From CAYLZW01 sp964388085 (lineage in GTDB: Bacteria > Myxococcota > UBA727 > CAYLZW01): a stretch of DNA of 64,000 bases. The stretch lies in contig CAYLZW010000003.1 in the NCBI GenBank assembly GCA_964388085.1, forward strand, positions 1-64,000, read 5' to 3'. This document shows, piece after piece, positions 8,371 through 18,600 of this stretch. The notes beneath the pieces were generated by a model, which was not told where the DNA came from, ran no database searches, and saw only the letters and a list, made by a program, of their open reading frames with translations. A program made the position numbers and the translations under genes. Positions within the stretch are counted from its first letter, which is position 1. Every line of letters begins with the position of its first letter.

Positions 8371-9179
8371 GTGAAGAGACCGCGAGCACCACCTCGTACG
8401 GCGACACCGTGCGCGTCGAGCGGCGCGGCGCCGTCAGCACCGTCGTGCTCTCGCGCCCGGACGTGAAGAACGCCGTGGACCGCGCCAGCGCGGAAGGGCT
8501 CGCGCGCGCGTTCCGCGCCTTCGAGGACGACGACGAGGCCGACGTCGCCGTGCTCTACGGGGAGGGCGGCACCTTCTGCGCCGGCGCCGATCTGAAGGCC
8601 TTCGCCGAGGGGCGCGGCAACCGCGTCGAAGCGGACGGCGACGGTCCCATGGGACCCACGCGCATGCTGCTCCGAAAGCCCGTCATCGCGGCCATCGCGG
8701 GACACGCGGTCGCGGGCGGGCTCGAGCTGGCGCTCTGGTGCGACCTGCGTGTCGTCGAGGAGGACGCGGTGCTCGGCGTCTTCTGCCGGCGCTTCGGCGT
8801 GCCGCTCGTCGACGGTGGCAGCGTGCGCCTGCCGCGTCTCATCGGGCAGAGCCGCGCGCTGGATCTGATCCTGACCGGACGTCCGGTGGACGCGCCGGAG
8901 GCCCTCCGCATCGGGCTCGCGAACCGCGTGGTGCCGAAGGGCAGGGCGAGGGAGGCGGCGGAGGAGCTCGCGCGCGTCATCGCCTCGTTCCCCCGGGAGG
9001 CCATGCGCGGCGATCGCCGGAGCGCCTACGAGCAGGCCTCGCTCTCGCTCGACGACGCCATCCTAAACGAGCTGCGCCACGGCCGCGCCGCGCTGCGCGC
9101 CGAGGCGGCGGCGGGCGCGTCGCGTTTTGTCTCGGGGCAAGGGCGCCACGGTCGCTTCGGCGACGACGATTTGCGCTGA
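8367..9179 (+). CDS. Crotonase / enoyl-CoA hydratase family protein
   Basis: The 270-residue protein has the crotonase fold: the oxyanion-hole segment FCAGADLKAF and the AGHAVAGGLELALWCDLRVV helix. The GLELAL glutamate matches the first catalytic Glu of enoyl-CoA hydratases. By eye, the position of the second catalytic Glu (before G-x-P-x-x-x-GG) is Cys, so a true hydratase is uncertain; an isomerase, thioesterase-like or other crotonase activity is possible. The start GTG 8367 overlaps the ATL stop and has a GAGGAGGG site, so the genes are translationally coupled. Substrate unknown. Confidence 0.82.
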   Translation: MSEETASTTSYGDTVRVERRGAVSTVVLSRPDVKNAVDRASAEGLARAFRAFEDDDEADVAVLYGEGGTFCAGADLKAFAEGRGNRVEADGDGPMGPTRMLLRKPVIAAIAGHAVAGGLELALWCDLRVVEEDAVLGVFCRRFGVPLVDGGSVRLPRLIGQSRALDLILTGRPVDAPEALRIGLANRVVPKGRAREAAEELARVIASFPREAMRGDRRSAYEQASLSLDDAILNELRHGRAALRAEAAAGASRFVSGQGRHGRFGDDDLR

Positions 9180-9287
9180 GTCTCCTCGCTGCGGCCTCGG
9201 CGAGCGAGGAGATGAGCGAATCTCCGGTTCCACCACGAGCTTGCTTGATCCGCTCGCGCGACGTCGGCGGTCTCGTACATTGAACCT

Positions 9288-9566
9288 ATGCTGCGACGAT
9301 CGATGCTGGCGCTCGCGACGATGTTTTTGACGGCCCACGCCTGCGGCGAGGACGGGTACCGCGCGGCGTGTGGCGCCGTGCCGCTCGGCGGCTCGCTCTG
9401 TGACGCGCGGAACGTGCTCGAGCCCGCGGGGGGCCGCTACGGCGGCTACCTCGAGGGAGAGCACCGCTGGACGCGCGAGCTCCGCTGGTGTGCCGTGACG
9501 GTCGACGACGGCAGCGTCGTGCGCGTGAGGTATCTCGAGCCTGCCCCGGCCTGGCGGGCGCCGTAG
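9288..9566 (+). CDS. Small exported Cys-containing protein, possible lipoprotein
   Basis: The 92-residue product has a basic n-region and a hydrophobic core ending in TAHAC (about residue 19), which could be a signal-peptidase II site, although the lipobox is not canonical. The mature part contains three more cysteines (CGAV, SLCDAR, WCAV), suggesting two disulfides. I do not recognise the family. The start ATG 9288 is preceded by TACATT 6 bases away and has no ribosome-binding site, so a leaderless start is possible. It runs convergently into the TPR ATPase gene (16-base gap). Confidence 0.5.
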   Translation: MLRRSMLALATMFLTAHACGEDGYRAACGAVPLGGSLCDARNVLEPAGGRYGGYLEGEHRWTRELRWCAVTVDDGSVVRVRYLEPAPAWRAP

Positions 9567-9582
9567 CGGGCGCCGCGGTCGC

Positions 9583-12120
9583 TCAAGCGCTCGAGGTCCT
9601 CAGCGCGCTCAAGGTGCGCGCCGCGCTGCGCAGGGCGTCGGACGCGGCGGCGCCCTGCCGCTTCCCGCCCGCCCCGATGCGGCCGTCGGGCATCGTGGAC
9701 TCCTCTTCGTCGTCGTCCTCGAAGGCCGCGTGACGGCGCTCGCCGCGCGCCTCCTTCTCGTCGAGCACGTGCGCGCGATACAGCTTGAGGGCCTGGCGCG
9801 TGCCGATGTCGGTGGTCGGGATCTGCGCGGCGAGCTCCTCCGCGTCGCGCAGCGTCTCGCGCGCCAGCGTCTTCGATCCTTGCGTGGCCTCGACGCACGC
9901 GCACTTCGCCAACGAGATGGCCGCGTCGGCCGTGTCCCCGGCGTTCTGCTGCAGCGTGGCGGCCAGGTCATATTGGACCCTGGCGTCGTCGTGGCGACGC
10001 AGATGGAGCTGGGCATCGCCGAGGCGCGCGCGCGCGTGTCCTTCCGCGCGGCGGTCGAGCACCTCGCGATGGATGCGGATGGCCTCCTCGCAGAGCGCCG
10101 CACAGTCGCGGTAGCGCTCCTGCTCGAAGCGGACGCGCGCGAGCTCGTTCAAGAGCAGGCCCTCGAAGCGGCGGTTTCCGACCTCGCGGTGGATCTGCAG
10201 CGCGCGCTCGAGCAGCGTCACGCCGCTTCGCTCCTTGCCGATGCCGAGCAGGAGCACCGCGAGCTCACCCACCGTGATGCCCTCGTAGCGGCGGTCGCCC
10301 ACCTCGCGATGGATCTCGATGGCGAGCTCGTAGCACTCGCGCGCGCTCTTCAGATCCCCGCGGCGACGGTGCAGGCCGGCGATGAAAGAGGTGCAGCGTC
10401 CCTCGAGCAGCCGCGCGCCCTGCTCGCGCATGAGCGGCAGCGCCTCGGCGTAGCGCGCCTCCGCCTGCTCGAGCTCGCCGGTGAAGAGGTGGTGCGTGCC
10501 GATGTTGCCGAGCGCGCGCGCTTGCCAGAGATCGCTGTCCGCTGCGCGCGCGAGCTCCAGCGCGCGCTCGAGATCGGCGAGGCTCTGCTCCAGCATGGCC
10601 CGCACTCGCCGGACGCGTCCGCGCGACTCGAGCGCGCGCGCGTGCAACAGCGGGTCGATGTTCAACACCTCGGCGGGCTCGAGCGCCATGTCGAGGAGCA
10701 TCAGGTGCACCTGGAACGGACCGCGCGTGGCGAGCACCGGCTCGAGCGCGAGCAGCCCACGCAGCGCTCGTTCGACGTCGAGGAGGGTGAGCGGATCGGC
10801 CGCCAGAGACGTGCGCACCACCGCCATGAGGTTCTCGGCCTCTTGCTCGAGCTGACGTCGACGCAACACGCCGCCGTGCGTGTCGACCTCCTCGGCGAGC
10901 GCGCGCCCCACCTCGAGGAAGTACGCCGCGTGCCGGTTGCGCATGCGCACGAGGTGGCCTGAGCGGTGGAGCTGATCCTCGGCGAAGTCACGGATGGGCG
11001 CGTAGTGCGTGAGGCGCGAGCGCCCGATGGACAGGTGTGACGATCCGCGACGGAGCAGAGACTTGTCCTTGAGGCCCTTCAGCGCGAAGACAACGGGCGG
11101 CGCGTCGGGGAAGTCGGCCAGATCGAGCACCGCCTCCGCCGCCTCCGCCGTGAAGCCGCCCCGAAATACGGCGCTCTGCGCGAGCGCCGCTTGCTCCCAG
11201 GGCTTGAGCAGGCGCCAGGACCACTCGATCGTGCTCGTCAGCGTCGAGCGCCCGACGCGCTTGCCGTTACCGCGGTTCACCGACGAGGACGACGTCCCGG
11301 AGGACGGCGTGCGCCGGGCGTTGGCGTCGACTCGCGCGCGCGGGCGCTCCTCGCGCTTCAGCAGCTCGACGCGGCTCGGCAGGCGCTCGAGCAGCTCCGC
11401 CGGAGAGAACGCCGCCAGGCGCGCCGCCGCGATCTCGATGGCGAGGGGGACGCCGCCCACGCGGCGCACGATCTCGGCCACGGCCGCTGCGTCCTCGCGC
11501 TTGAGGGTCCAGCCGCGCACGGCGTCGCGCGCGCGCTCCACGAACAGGCTGACGGCCTCGAGCCCGCTGATCTCGTCGAGGTGACGCGCGCTCTTGGCCG
11601 GCACCCGCAGCGGCCCGAGCTTGACCCGCACCTCCCGCTCGAGGCCGAGACCGCTCCGCCCTGTGACGAGAAACACCGCCTCGGGCGCGTGCTGCAGCCA
11701 GAGCTCGAGCAGCGGCGCGAGCGGGGTCGTCACGCGATCGGCGTTGTCGAGCACCAGCAGCAGAGGGCTCTTCTCGTCGAGGACGCCGGCGAGGCTGAGC
11801 GACGGGTCGACGCCGGGTGCGCCGGACAGATCCGTGTCGAGCGTCGCTGCCACCCGCTGCGTGACCTCGTCCACCGAGGCCGCGTCCGCGAGATCACAGA
11901 GGAACGCGCCGCCGCCCTCGCGCGCGTAGCGGGGCTCGTGTGCCGCGGCGTAGCGGTAGGCGACGCGTGACTTGCCGATCCCCTCGGGCCCGAGGATCGT
12001 GAGCAGGCGCGCGCCGCCCTCGATGAGCTCGTGCAAGCGATCGAGCGCCTGCGTGCGCCCGACGAAGAGCCCGCTGTCGACCCACTTCTCGTGCTCGGCT
12101 GGTGATTCGTGCTCGGACAC
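9583..12120 (-). CDS. STAND-type ATPase with C-terminal TPR array
   Basis: The 845-residue cytoplasmic protein has a P-loop NTPase domain: Walker A GPEGIGKSR (about residues 40-50), Walker B LLLVLDNAD and a GxP-type RVGGVPLAIEI motif, as in the NB-ARC/AfsR-like class. From about residue 430 it consists of TPR-type helical repeats (LALRR, HREVGDRRYEG and the near-repeat HREVGNRRFEG). An acidic Glu/Asp-rich segment precedes an Ala/Arg-rich tail. No N-terminal DNA-binding or effector domain is visible, so it may be only a sensor/scaffold. The open frame continues past 12120, but that part overlaps the rhomboid promoter and gene; GTG 12120 is the best in-frame start. It is divergent from the rhomboid gene. 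Confidence 0.75.
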   Translation of the reverse strand: MSEHESPAEHEKWVDSGLFVGRTQALDRLHELIEGGARLLTILGPEGIGKSRVAYRYAAAHEPRYAREGGGAFLCDLADAASVDEVTQRVAATLDTDLSGAPGVDPSLSLAGVLDEKSPLLLVLDNADRVTTPLAPLLELWLQHAPEAVFLVTGRSGLGLEREVRVKLGPLRVPAKSARHLDEISGLEAVSLFVERARDAVRGWTLKREDAAAVAEIVRRVGGVPLAIEIAAARLAAFSPAELLERLPSRVELLKREERPRARVDANARRTPSSGTSSSSVNRGNGKRVGRSTLTSTIEWSWRLLKPWEQAALAQSAVFRGGFTAEAAEAVLDLADFPDAPPVVFALKGLKDKSLLRRGSSHLSIGRSRLTHYAPIRDFAEDQLHRSGHLVRMRNRHAAYFLEVGRALAEEVDTHGGVLRRRQLEQEAENLMAVVRTSLAADPLTLLDVERALRGLLALEPVLATRGPFQVHLMLLDMALEPAEVLNIDPLLHARALESRGRVRRVRAMLEQSLADLERALELARAADSDLWQARALGNIGTHHLFTGELEQAEARYAEALPLMREQGARLLEGRCTSFIAGLHRRRGDLKSARECYELAIEIHREVGDRRYEGITVGELAVLLLGIGKERSGVTLLERALQIHREVGNRRFEGLLLNELARVRFEQERYRDCAALCEEAIRIHREVLDRRAEGHARARLGDAQLHLRRHDDARVQYDLAATLQQNAGDTADAAISLAKCACVEATQGSKTLARETLRDAEELAAQIPTTDIGTRQALKLYRAHVLDEKEARGERRHAAFEDDDEEESTMPDGRIGAGGKRQGAAASDALRSAARTLSALRTSSA

Positions 12121-12339
12121 GCGCTGGTCTCGTCTCCCTGCCGGCGGGCACTCATGACCGCGACGAACCGCGGACCAACGCTCCAGCGACGGCCGAGAGG
12201 AGGGTACGTCGCGCTGCCGCTCGTCGATAGCGCCGGCCGCCATCGCCGTCGAGGGTACGCGCGCAGGGTGCGACAAGCGCGTACATATCGCTGAGCGCGT
12301 CTCCGGCCGCGCGGGAGCGCAGGTGTTAGCCTGGCGCCG
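12121..12339. other. Intergenic region between divergent genes
   Basis: These 219 bases separate the STAND ATPase and rhomboid genes. I see no gene, hairpin or clear -35 box in them. A TAGCCT hexamer lies exactly 7 bases before the rhomboid ATG. Confidence 0.4.
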
Positions 12340-14169
12340 ATGATCCGCGTGCGCGAAGGAGATGTGGAGACCCTCATCTCCATCGACGAGTTCGAGGCCC
12401 GGGCGCGCAGCGGCGAGATGTCTCCCTTCGCCTGGGTCTGCATCCCGACGCTGACCGGCGATCGCTTCGTGCAAGCGCGCGAGCTGTCGCTCTTCGTCGC
12501 GCTCTACGATCCGCGCCGGCTGCACTTTCGTCGTCACTTCGCGCTCGGGCGGCTGCCGCTCGTCACCGGCCTCGTCGCCGCGCTCTGCGTCGCGCTGTTC
12601 CTCATCTCGCGCCACCTCGGCGATGGCGTCGTCACCCGCGAGGTGCTGCTCGATCTCGGCGCCAAGGCGAGGGCGCGCATCCTCGAGGACGGCGAGGCCT
12701 GGCGCCTGTTGGCCGCGAACCTCTTGCACCGGGACATCGTGCACCTGTCTTTCAACCTCTTCGCGCTGCTGAACATCGGCACCGTGCTCGAGGGCGTGTA
12801 TCGCCGCGGCGACTACGTGCTCGTCCTCGTCGTCTCGGGGCTCTGCACCATGGCGACCAGCGCGGTCATGAGCGGGCCCGTCACCGTCGGCGCCTCCGGC
12901 CTCGTGTTCGGTTGCCTCGGCTGCGCCGTCGTGTTCGGCTGGCGCTACGGGGACGTGCTGCCGCTGCGCTACCGCACGTACTTCGGCGTCGTCGTTGTGG
13001 GTTACGCCGCGGCCATGTTCTATCTCGGGCTCCGGAGCCCGAGCACCGACAACTGGGGGCACGCGGGCGGGCTGCTCGCGGGCTTCGTCCTCGGGGGCGT
13101 GCTCACCCCTCGGCTCATGCGCCTCACCGACGAGCCGCGCGAGCCGTTGCGCGAGCTCGTTCGCCCCTTCGTGCTCGCCGCCCTCGTGCCGCTGGCGCTC
13201 CTCCTCGTCGGGCCGCTGCTGCCCCGCTGGTTCGTGCACATGACGCCCTACACCGTGGAGGCCTTCGGCGTCGTGCTGGAGCGCCCCGCGCACTGGACCA
13301 AGGCCAAGGACCCGCTCGGCTTCCTCACCTTCGGCAACGGCGTCGACGCGTTCGCGTCGCTCGGCTGCGCTGATCGTCGAGGGCCGAGCCGACTCGACGA
13401 GGCCGCCGAGCGCTTCGTCGGCACGGAGCTCGTTGGCCTCTCGCGCGGTGGTCACATCGGCGACCTGAACGTCTCCGAGCCGGTGCCGTCGGCGGTCGGC
13501 AGCGGCGCGCACACCGAGCCCGCCGTGCGCGTCCACTTCTCGTTCATGGCCAGCGACGGGCCGCTCGAGGCGGACGCGCTGCTGTTCTCCCGCGGTCAGC
13601 TCGAGTGCGCGCTCGTGCTCGCGGCGCGCCCGACGGCCAGCCCCACGGCGAGCGTGCGCCTCGACGACATCCGCGCGCGCCTGCGCTTTGTGCCGACGCG
13701 CGCCGAGGTGCTCGCGAAGCGCAACGTCAGCGGACGGCCGTCGTCATCGGCGGCGTGGCTCGATCTCGCCTTCGCGCACCAGCGCGGCGGGGCCATTGCG
13801 GAGGCGCGCGCCGCGTTCGAAGAGGCCGAGCGGCTCAGCGCCGCCGAATCCTCGGAGACGAGCCGCAGGATCGGCCAGATTCAGCTCGCGCTCGCCACGC
13901 TGGAGCTCGGCTTCGCGGGCAACGCGGAGGCCGCGGCGCAGCACGCCGAGCGCGCGGTCACCCTGACCGGCGGGGACCGCGACGCCACGCTGGTGTTGCT
14001 CGAGGCGCTGCTCGAGCAGGGGGAGCTCGAGCGGGCGCGCGCGCACCTCGCCGCGGCGCGGGAGCGGCTCGGCGCAGACGCGGACCTCGACGCGCTCGAG
14101 AAGCGGATCGTGGCCGCGGAGGCGGCGCACGAGCGTGGCCACCACGACGCGAGCGAGCCCAGCCCTTGA
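12340..14169 (+). CDS. Rhomboid intramembrane serine protease with C-terminal TPR-like region
   Basis: The 609-residue protein has a soluble N-terminal segment (~70 residues), then six to seven membrane helices. The rhomboid active site is complete: HRDIVHLSFNLF (the conserved H and N), the nucleophile loop VGASGLVFG, and the catalytic histidine in NWGHAGGLLAG. Family knowledge: these proteases cut single-pass membrane proteins inside or near the bilayer. After a last helix near residue 300, the C-terminal half is a soluble region with a beta-type section and TPR-like repeats from ~470 onward (AWLDLAFAHQRGG, RIGQIQLALATLELG). The TTGA overlap (14166-14169) couples it to the next gene, which is membrane-anchored and could be a substrate or partner. 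Confidence 0.88.
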   Translation: MIRVREGDVETLISIDEFEARARSGEMSPFAWVCIPTLTGDRFVQARELSLFVALYDPRRLHFRRHFALGRLPLVTGLVAALCVALFLISRHLGDGVVTREVLLDLGAKARARILEDGEAWRLLAANLLHRDIVHLSFNLFALLNIGTVLEGVYRRGDYVLVLVVSGLCTMATSAVMSGPVTVGASGLVFGCLGCAVVFGWRYGDVLPLRYRTYFGVVVVGYAAAMFYLGLRSPSTDNWGHAGGLLAGFVLGGVLTPRLMRLTDEPREPLRELVRPFVLAALVPLALLLVGPLLPRWFVHMTPYTVEAFGVVLERPAHWTKAKDPLGFLTFGNGVDAFASLGCADRRGPSRLDEAAERFVGTELVGLSRGGHIGDLNVSEPVPSAVGSGAHTEPAVRVHFSFMASDGPLEADALLFSRGQLECALVLAARPTASPTASVRLDDIRARLRFVPTRAEVLAKRNVSGRPSSSAAWLDLAFAHQRGGAIAEARAAFEEAERLSAAESSETSRRIGQIQLALATLELGFAGNAEAAAQHAERAVTLTGGDRDATLVLLEALLEQGELERARAHLAAARERLGADADLDALEKRIVAAEAAHERGHHDASEPSP

Positions 14170-15512
14170 GCTGGCTAGGCGCCACGCGCGCGATCCTGGC
14201 CTTGTTGCTCGTCGTGGCGGCCGGCTCGTGGATGGGGGCGCTGTTCGCCTCGTCGAGATCCGCGAGCCCCGCGCTGCTGGTCTATGCGGAGCCTGTCGGT
14301 CTACGCGGCGCGAGCTTCCCGCTGCGCGTCGTCGCCGTGTGGCCGAGCGAGAAGCGCCGCGCGGCCTTCCGCGGTGTCGTGGTACCGCCGGCGGGGGAGC
14401 CGGTGCCGCTCGTCGACGGAGTCGCTCGTTTGACGCTGCCGTCCGACGGTGACGCGCTTACGCTGCGCATCGAGGGCGACGCAGACGGCGTCCCGGCGAG
14501 CACGAGCGTCACCGTCGCGCTGCGAGCTTCGCTGCCCGCCGCGCCGCTCCCGCGCTACCAGCCGTGGACGGCGGAGCTCGCGTCCGGCAGCGTCGAGGAT
14601 CGCGCGCAAGCACCGGTGTATCCGGCCGCTGGGCGCCAGCCGGCCATGCTGCCGGGAGAGGTCGTCGTCGTCAGCGACGCCGGCATCGAGCTGGTCGCGC
14701 TGGTGCCGAACGCGGCCGGGACCCGCCTCCCCGACGGGAGGGCGCTGCGCCTCGACAAGAGCGGCGTCGTGATCGAGGTCCCGCCGGTGCTGACGCGCGG
14801 CCAGGCGCTCGACGTCGTCGTCCGCAGCGCCGGCCCGGAGCGCCTTCACCTCGATCTCGTCGTCAACGGCGGCGTTCGCGACATGCGCATCCTCGAGGTC
14901 GGCAGCGACCCGGCGACGCTGAAGCTCCCGCTGCCGGAGGACGCCCGTGCGGGGTGGTTCGCGGTCCACGCGGCGACCTCACCGCTCGGCAACGCGCGCG
15001 GCGCGGTGGCGCTCGGGCTGCTCGTCGACGAAGAGCTGGCGCTGTCGCCCCGCGCGCTCATCCGGCGGCTGGCGGCGCACCCCTCCTTTCAGGCGGCGAA
15101 CGATCCGCTGCTCGCGCGCCTTTGGAGCTCAGCCACGACGCCGCCGCCGGTGCCGAGCGAGACCTTCCTGCGGGCGCTCCTCGCTCGCCTGCACGTCGAC
15201 CACGTGCGGGCGGCGAACCTGGCGCCTTCGGTCTCGTCGCAGGCGGCGCTCGCCGACGAGGTGCGCCGAGAGAGCGCCGCGCGCTTCCGGCTGCCTTTCC
15301 GCGTGGCCGGCGGCCTCTTTGCGCTGCTCGCCGCCGTGGTCGCGCTCCGCTCGGTCCTCGCCAACCAGCGCTGGCGCGCCGAGAGCGACGGGGCCGGTGG
15401 CCGCCAGCTCGCGCCCGCCGCCTGGTCCCTGCTGGCGTTCGCGGTGTCGCTGTCGGCGCTGTGGGTGCTCGACTGGGTGATCGGCCTCATGCTGAACAGC
15501 CCCCCTTTGTGA
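14166..15512 (+). CDS. Membrane-anchored protein of unknown function, coupled to rhomboid gene
   Basis: The start TTG 14166 overlaps the rhomboid stop (TTGA). The 448-residue product has one N-terminal helix (about residues 8-28), a long probably periplasmic region rich in beta-strand-like segments (VYAEPVGLRGASF, RVVAVWPSEK), and two C-terminal helices near residues 385 and 425. No enzyme motif is seen and I do not recognise the family. The overlap implies co-translation with the protease, so a substrate, regulator or partner role is possible, but this is inference only. Confidence 0.6.
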   Translation: MSWLGATRAILALLLVVAAGSWMGALFASSRSASPALLVYAEPVGLRGASFPLRVVAVWPSEKRRAAFRGVVVPPAGEPVPLVDGVARLTLPSDGDALTLRIEGDADGVPASTSVTVALRASLPAAPLPRYQPWTAELASGSVEDRAQAPVYPAAGRQPAMLPGEVVVVSDAGIELVALVPNAAGTRLPDGRALRLDKSGVVIEVPPVLTRGQALDVVVRSAGPERLHLDLVVNGGVRDMRILEVGSDPATLKLPLPEDARAGWFAVHAATSPLGNARGAVALGLLVDEELALSPRALIRRLAAHPSFQAANDPLLARLWSSATTPPPVPSETFLRALLARLHVDHVRAANLAPSVSSQAALADEVRRESAARFRLPFRVAGGLFALLAAVVALRSVLANQRWRAESDGAGGRQLAPAAWSLLAFAVSLSALWVLDWVIGLMLNSPPL

Positions 15513-15609
15513 CGAGGAGGATCCCGCTCGGTGCAGAGAAGGAGACGAAGTGTCGCTCGTTCCGGCGCCTGGCCCGCGCGCGCGCGGCGGGTAGGGTAGG
15601 CTCCGCGCC

Positions 15610-18600
15610 ATGCAGGTCGGCGACATCGTCGATGGCCGCTTTCGGCTGCTCGAGCTCCTCGGCGAAGGAGCAGCGGGAAAGGTGTTCCGTGCGGAGGACC
15701 TCGGCCGCAACAACATGTTCGTCGCCCTGAAGATGCTGCACGCGAAGGACCCGCGCTGGGAGAACTTCTTCCGTCGCGAGTTCGACGTGCTCTCGAAGCT
15801 GCACCACCCAAACCTCGTCAGCGTGTACGACTTCGGCCCCGCGCCCGAGGAGAACACCTTCTATTTCACGCAAGAGCTCGTCGTCGGGAAGCCGCTGCTC
15901 GACATCGTCGCCGGCAAGAAGATCGACGAGGTGGCCGCGCTCTTCATCGAGATCTGCCGCGCCCTCGAGTTCATCCACGGACACGGCGTGCTGCACCGCG
16001 ACCTCAAGCCCGCGAACATCCTCGTGCAGATGCACGCCGAGCCGGGCGAGCGCGTGCGCGTGCTCGACTTCGGCCTCTGGCGCGAGCTCGATCCGACGCC
16101 CCAGAAGGGCGCGCGCTGGGCGGGGACGCCGCCGTACCTCGCGTCCGAGGTGCTGCGCGGGTACGGGCACTCCATCAGCGCCGACCTGTACGCGGTCGGC
16201 GTGACGCTGTTTCAGGCGGTGACGCGCAAGCTGCCGCACGGGCGCGGCACGCCACAGGAGCTCTTGGCGGCGCGCAAGGCGGCGGCGCCCGACCTCGTCG
16301 GCGTGGTCTCGCGCCCCATCGCCGAGCTGGTGGGGCGGCTGCTCGACGAGGAGCCGAAGAAGCGGCCGGCGACGGCGGCCGAGGTGGCGGCGTCCCTCTC
16401 CGTCGTCGTGCCGCATCACACGCTGGCCATGCCCATTACGCTCGGTCGCGCGCGCCTCGTCGGCCGGGAGCAGGAGCAGGCGCAGCTGCTGCAAGCGCTC
16501 GGCGCGGTGCGCGAGCGACGGCCGGAGGCGCCGCGGCTCATCGTCGTCGAGGGAGACGACGGCGTCGGCAAGTCCCGGCTCGCGAACGAGATGAAGGCGA
16601 CCGTCCAGCTCGAGGGCGGGCGCAGCGCGGTGGGTCGCTGCATGGAGGACGTGCGCTGGAGCTATCGGCCCATCGCCGACCTCGTGCGCGCGATGACGCC
16701 GGTGGCCGCGCGCGCGACCTTCAGCGAGCGCGAGAAGCAGGTCGTCGAGCGCCTCTGCCCGGAGATGGGCGACGAGCCGGCCGACCTCTCGAACCCGCTG
16801 CCGCGGCACGAGCGCGAGCGCTTTCACCAGATGGCGACCGAGCTGTTCTTGAACCTCGGCGCTGCCAAGCCGTGCGTCCTCGTCATCGAGGACATCTCCT
16901 ACTGCGACGCAGGCAGCGCCGCGCTGCTCTCGGCGGTGCTGCGCCGGGCGAAGGAGGCGCAGGTCCTCGTCGTCGTCACCGCGGGACCGGCGGCCACGCA
17001 CGGGCCGGTGCCGCGGGAGCTCATCGAGGCGGCGGGCCGAGACGTGTTGCGCATCCCGCTGATGCCGCTGCCGCGAGAGGGGGTCGGCCGCCTCATCGCC
17101 GCGCTGCTCGGCGTCGCCGAGGTGCCGGACGCGCTCACGGACACCGTGGCCGCGCACTCGAAGGGCAACCCGCTGCTCGTCGAGGAGCTGGTGGCGCTGT
17201 TCATCGATCGAGGAGAGATCAAGCGGGGCGAGCGCGGCTGGGCGCTCGACGAGTTCGACACGGCGGCCGCCGCTCCGACGGCGCTGCTCGAGGTGCTGTC
17301 CGAGCGCGTCGCGCGCCTCGGCGAGAACGAGCGTCGTTCGCTCTCGGCGCTCGCCGTCTTCAACCGCCCCTCGGGGCCGAAGCTGCTCTCGGCCATCGGC
17401 GGCATCACGCGCGCGGAGGTGCGCCAGGCGCTCTCCAGCGCGGAGTCGCAGGGGCTCATTCGCGTCGTCGGCGAGGAGGAGGGGCGGCCGCGTGTCGTGT
17501 TCCGTCACCCTCAGATCCGCGACGTGCTGCTCGAGGATCTGCGGCGCGGCGGCGTGCTGAAGATGTGGCACCACACGGCGGCCGAGGTGCTCGAGGAGCG
17601 CAGCGAGGAGCGGGGCGGCGCCGACGCCATCGCCGAGACGCTCGCGCACCACTACGAGCAGGCGGGCATGGCCGAGCCGGCGCTGCGCTGGCTGATCCGC
17701 GCCGCCGAGCACGCGCTGCAGTCGTTCGGCTTCGACGACGCCATCAACCTCGCGCGTCGCGCGTCGCGGCTGCTCTTGAAGGCGCGCGCCGACATCGAGA
17801 CGGTGGTCACCTGCGATCTGCTCGTCGCCAAGGGGCTCTTGTTCTCGGGGCGCATCCCCGAGGCGCGCGCGTTCCTCGAGGGCGCGGTGGCGCGCGCCGA
17901 CGCCGTGCAGGCGCCGGAGGCCTTCGGGGAGCTGCACGTGTGGCTCGGGCGCGCGTGCAACCAGATGGGCGCCGTCGAGCAGGGCGCGCGCTCGACCGAT
18001 CGCGCCCTCGAGCTGTTGTCGAGAGAGGAGCACCCGCTCGCGTACGCGCGTCTCCTGCTCGCGAAGGGGGAGCTGAACCAGCGGGTCGATCCGGCGAACG
18101 CGCTCACCGACACCGAGACGGCGCTGCGCCTCATGCCCGAGCCGCGCGACGTCGGCGACGAGCTGAACGCCTTCGAGGTGCTCACGGTAGCCGCCTACTA
18201 CGCGGGCGATCGGGAGCGGAGCATCAAGTACGCGCGGCATCGCGTGAAGCTGTCGGACCGGGCGGCCCGTCCGCTCGAGAAGATCACGGCGCTCCGGCAG
18301 CTCGCTACCGCGCTCGGCGTCACCGGGCAGCGCCTCGACGCGCGCAAGCACTTGAACAGCGCCCTCAAGCTCGCGCAGGACTCCGGCTACAAGGTCGAGG
18401 AGGCGCTGCTGGTCAAGGCCCTCGGCGACCAGCTCTTCGTGTCCGGGCAGTACAAGGAGGCCATCGTCCGCTTCCAGCAGGCGGCCAAGCTGTCGGCGCA
18501 GATGGGCCAGCAAGCGGACCGCGCCGACGCGCTCAAGTACCTCGGCGAGTGTTACCTCGCGAAGGGCGAGTACGATCGCGCCATCGATCACCTGAAGGCC

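Noticed and set aside
12121..13536. N-terminal extension of the STAND ATPase frame beyond 12120
   Set aside because: The extension runs through the rhomboid gene on the other strand; it has no domain signal and would overlap that gene's start.
15487..18591. A 1034-residue frame antisense to the Ser/Thr kinase gene
   Set aside because: It is Arg/Leu/Glu-biased and has no motif, while the opposite strand has complete kinase, P-loop and TPR motifs.
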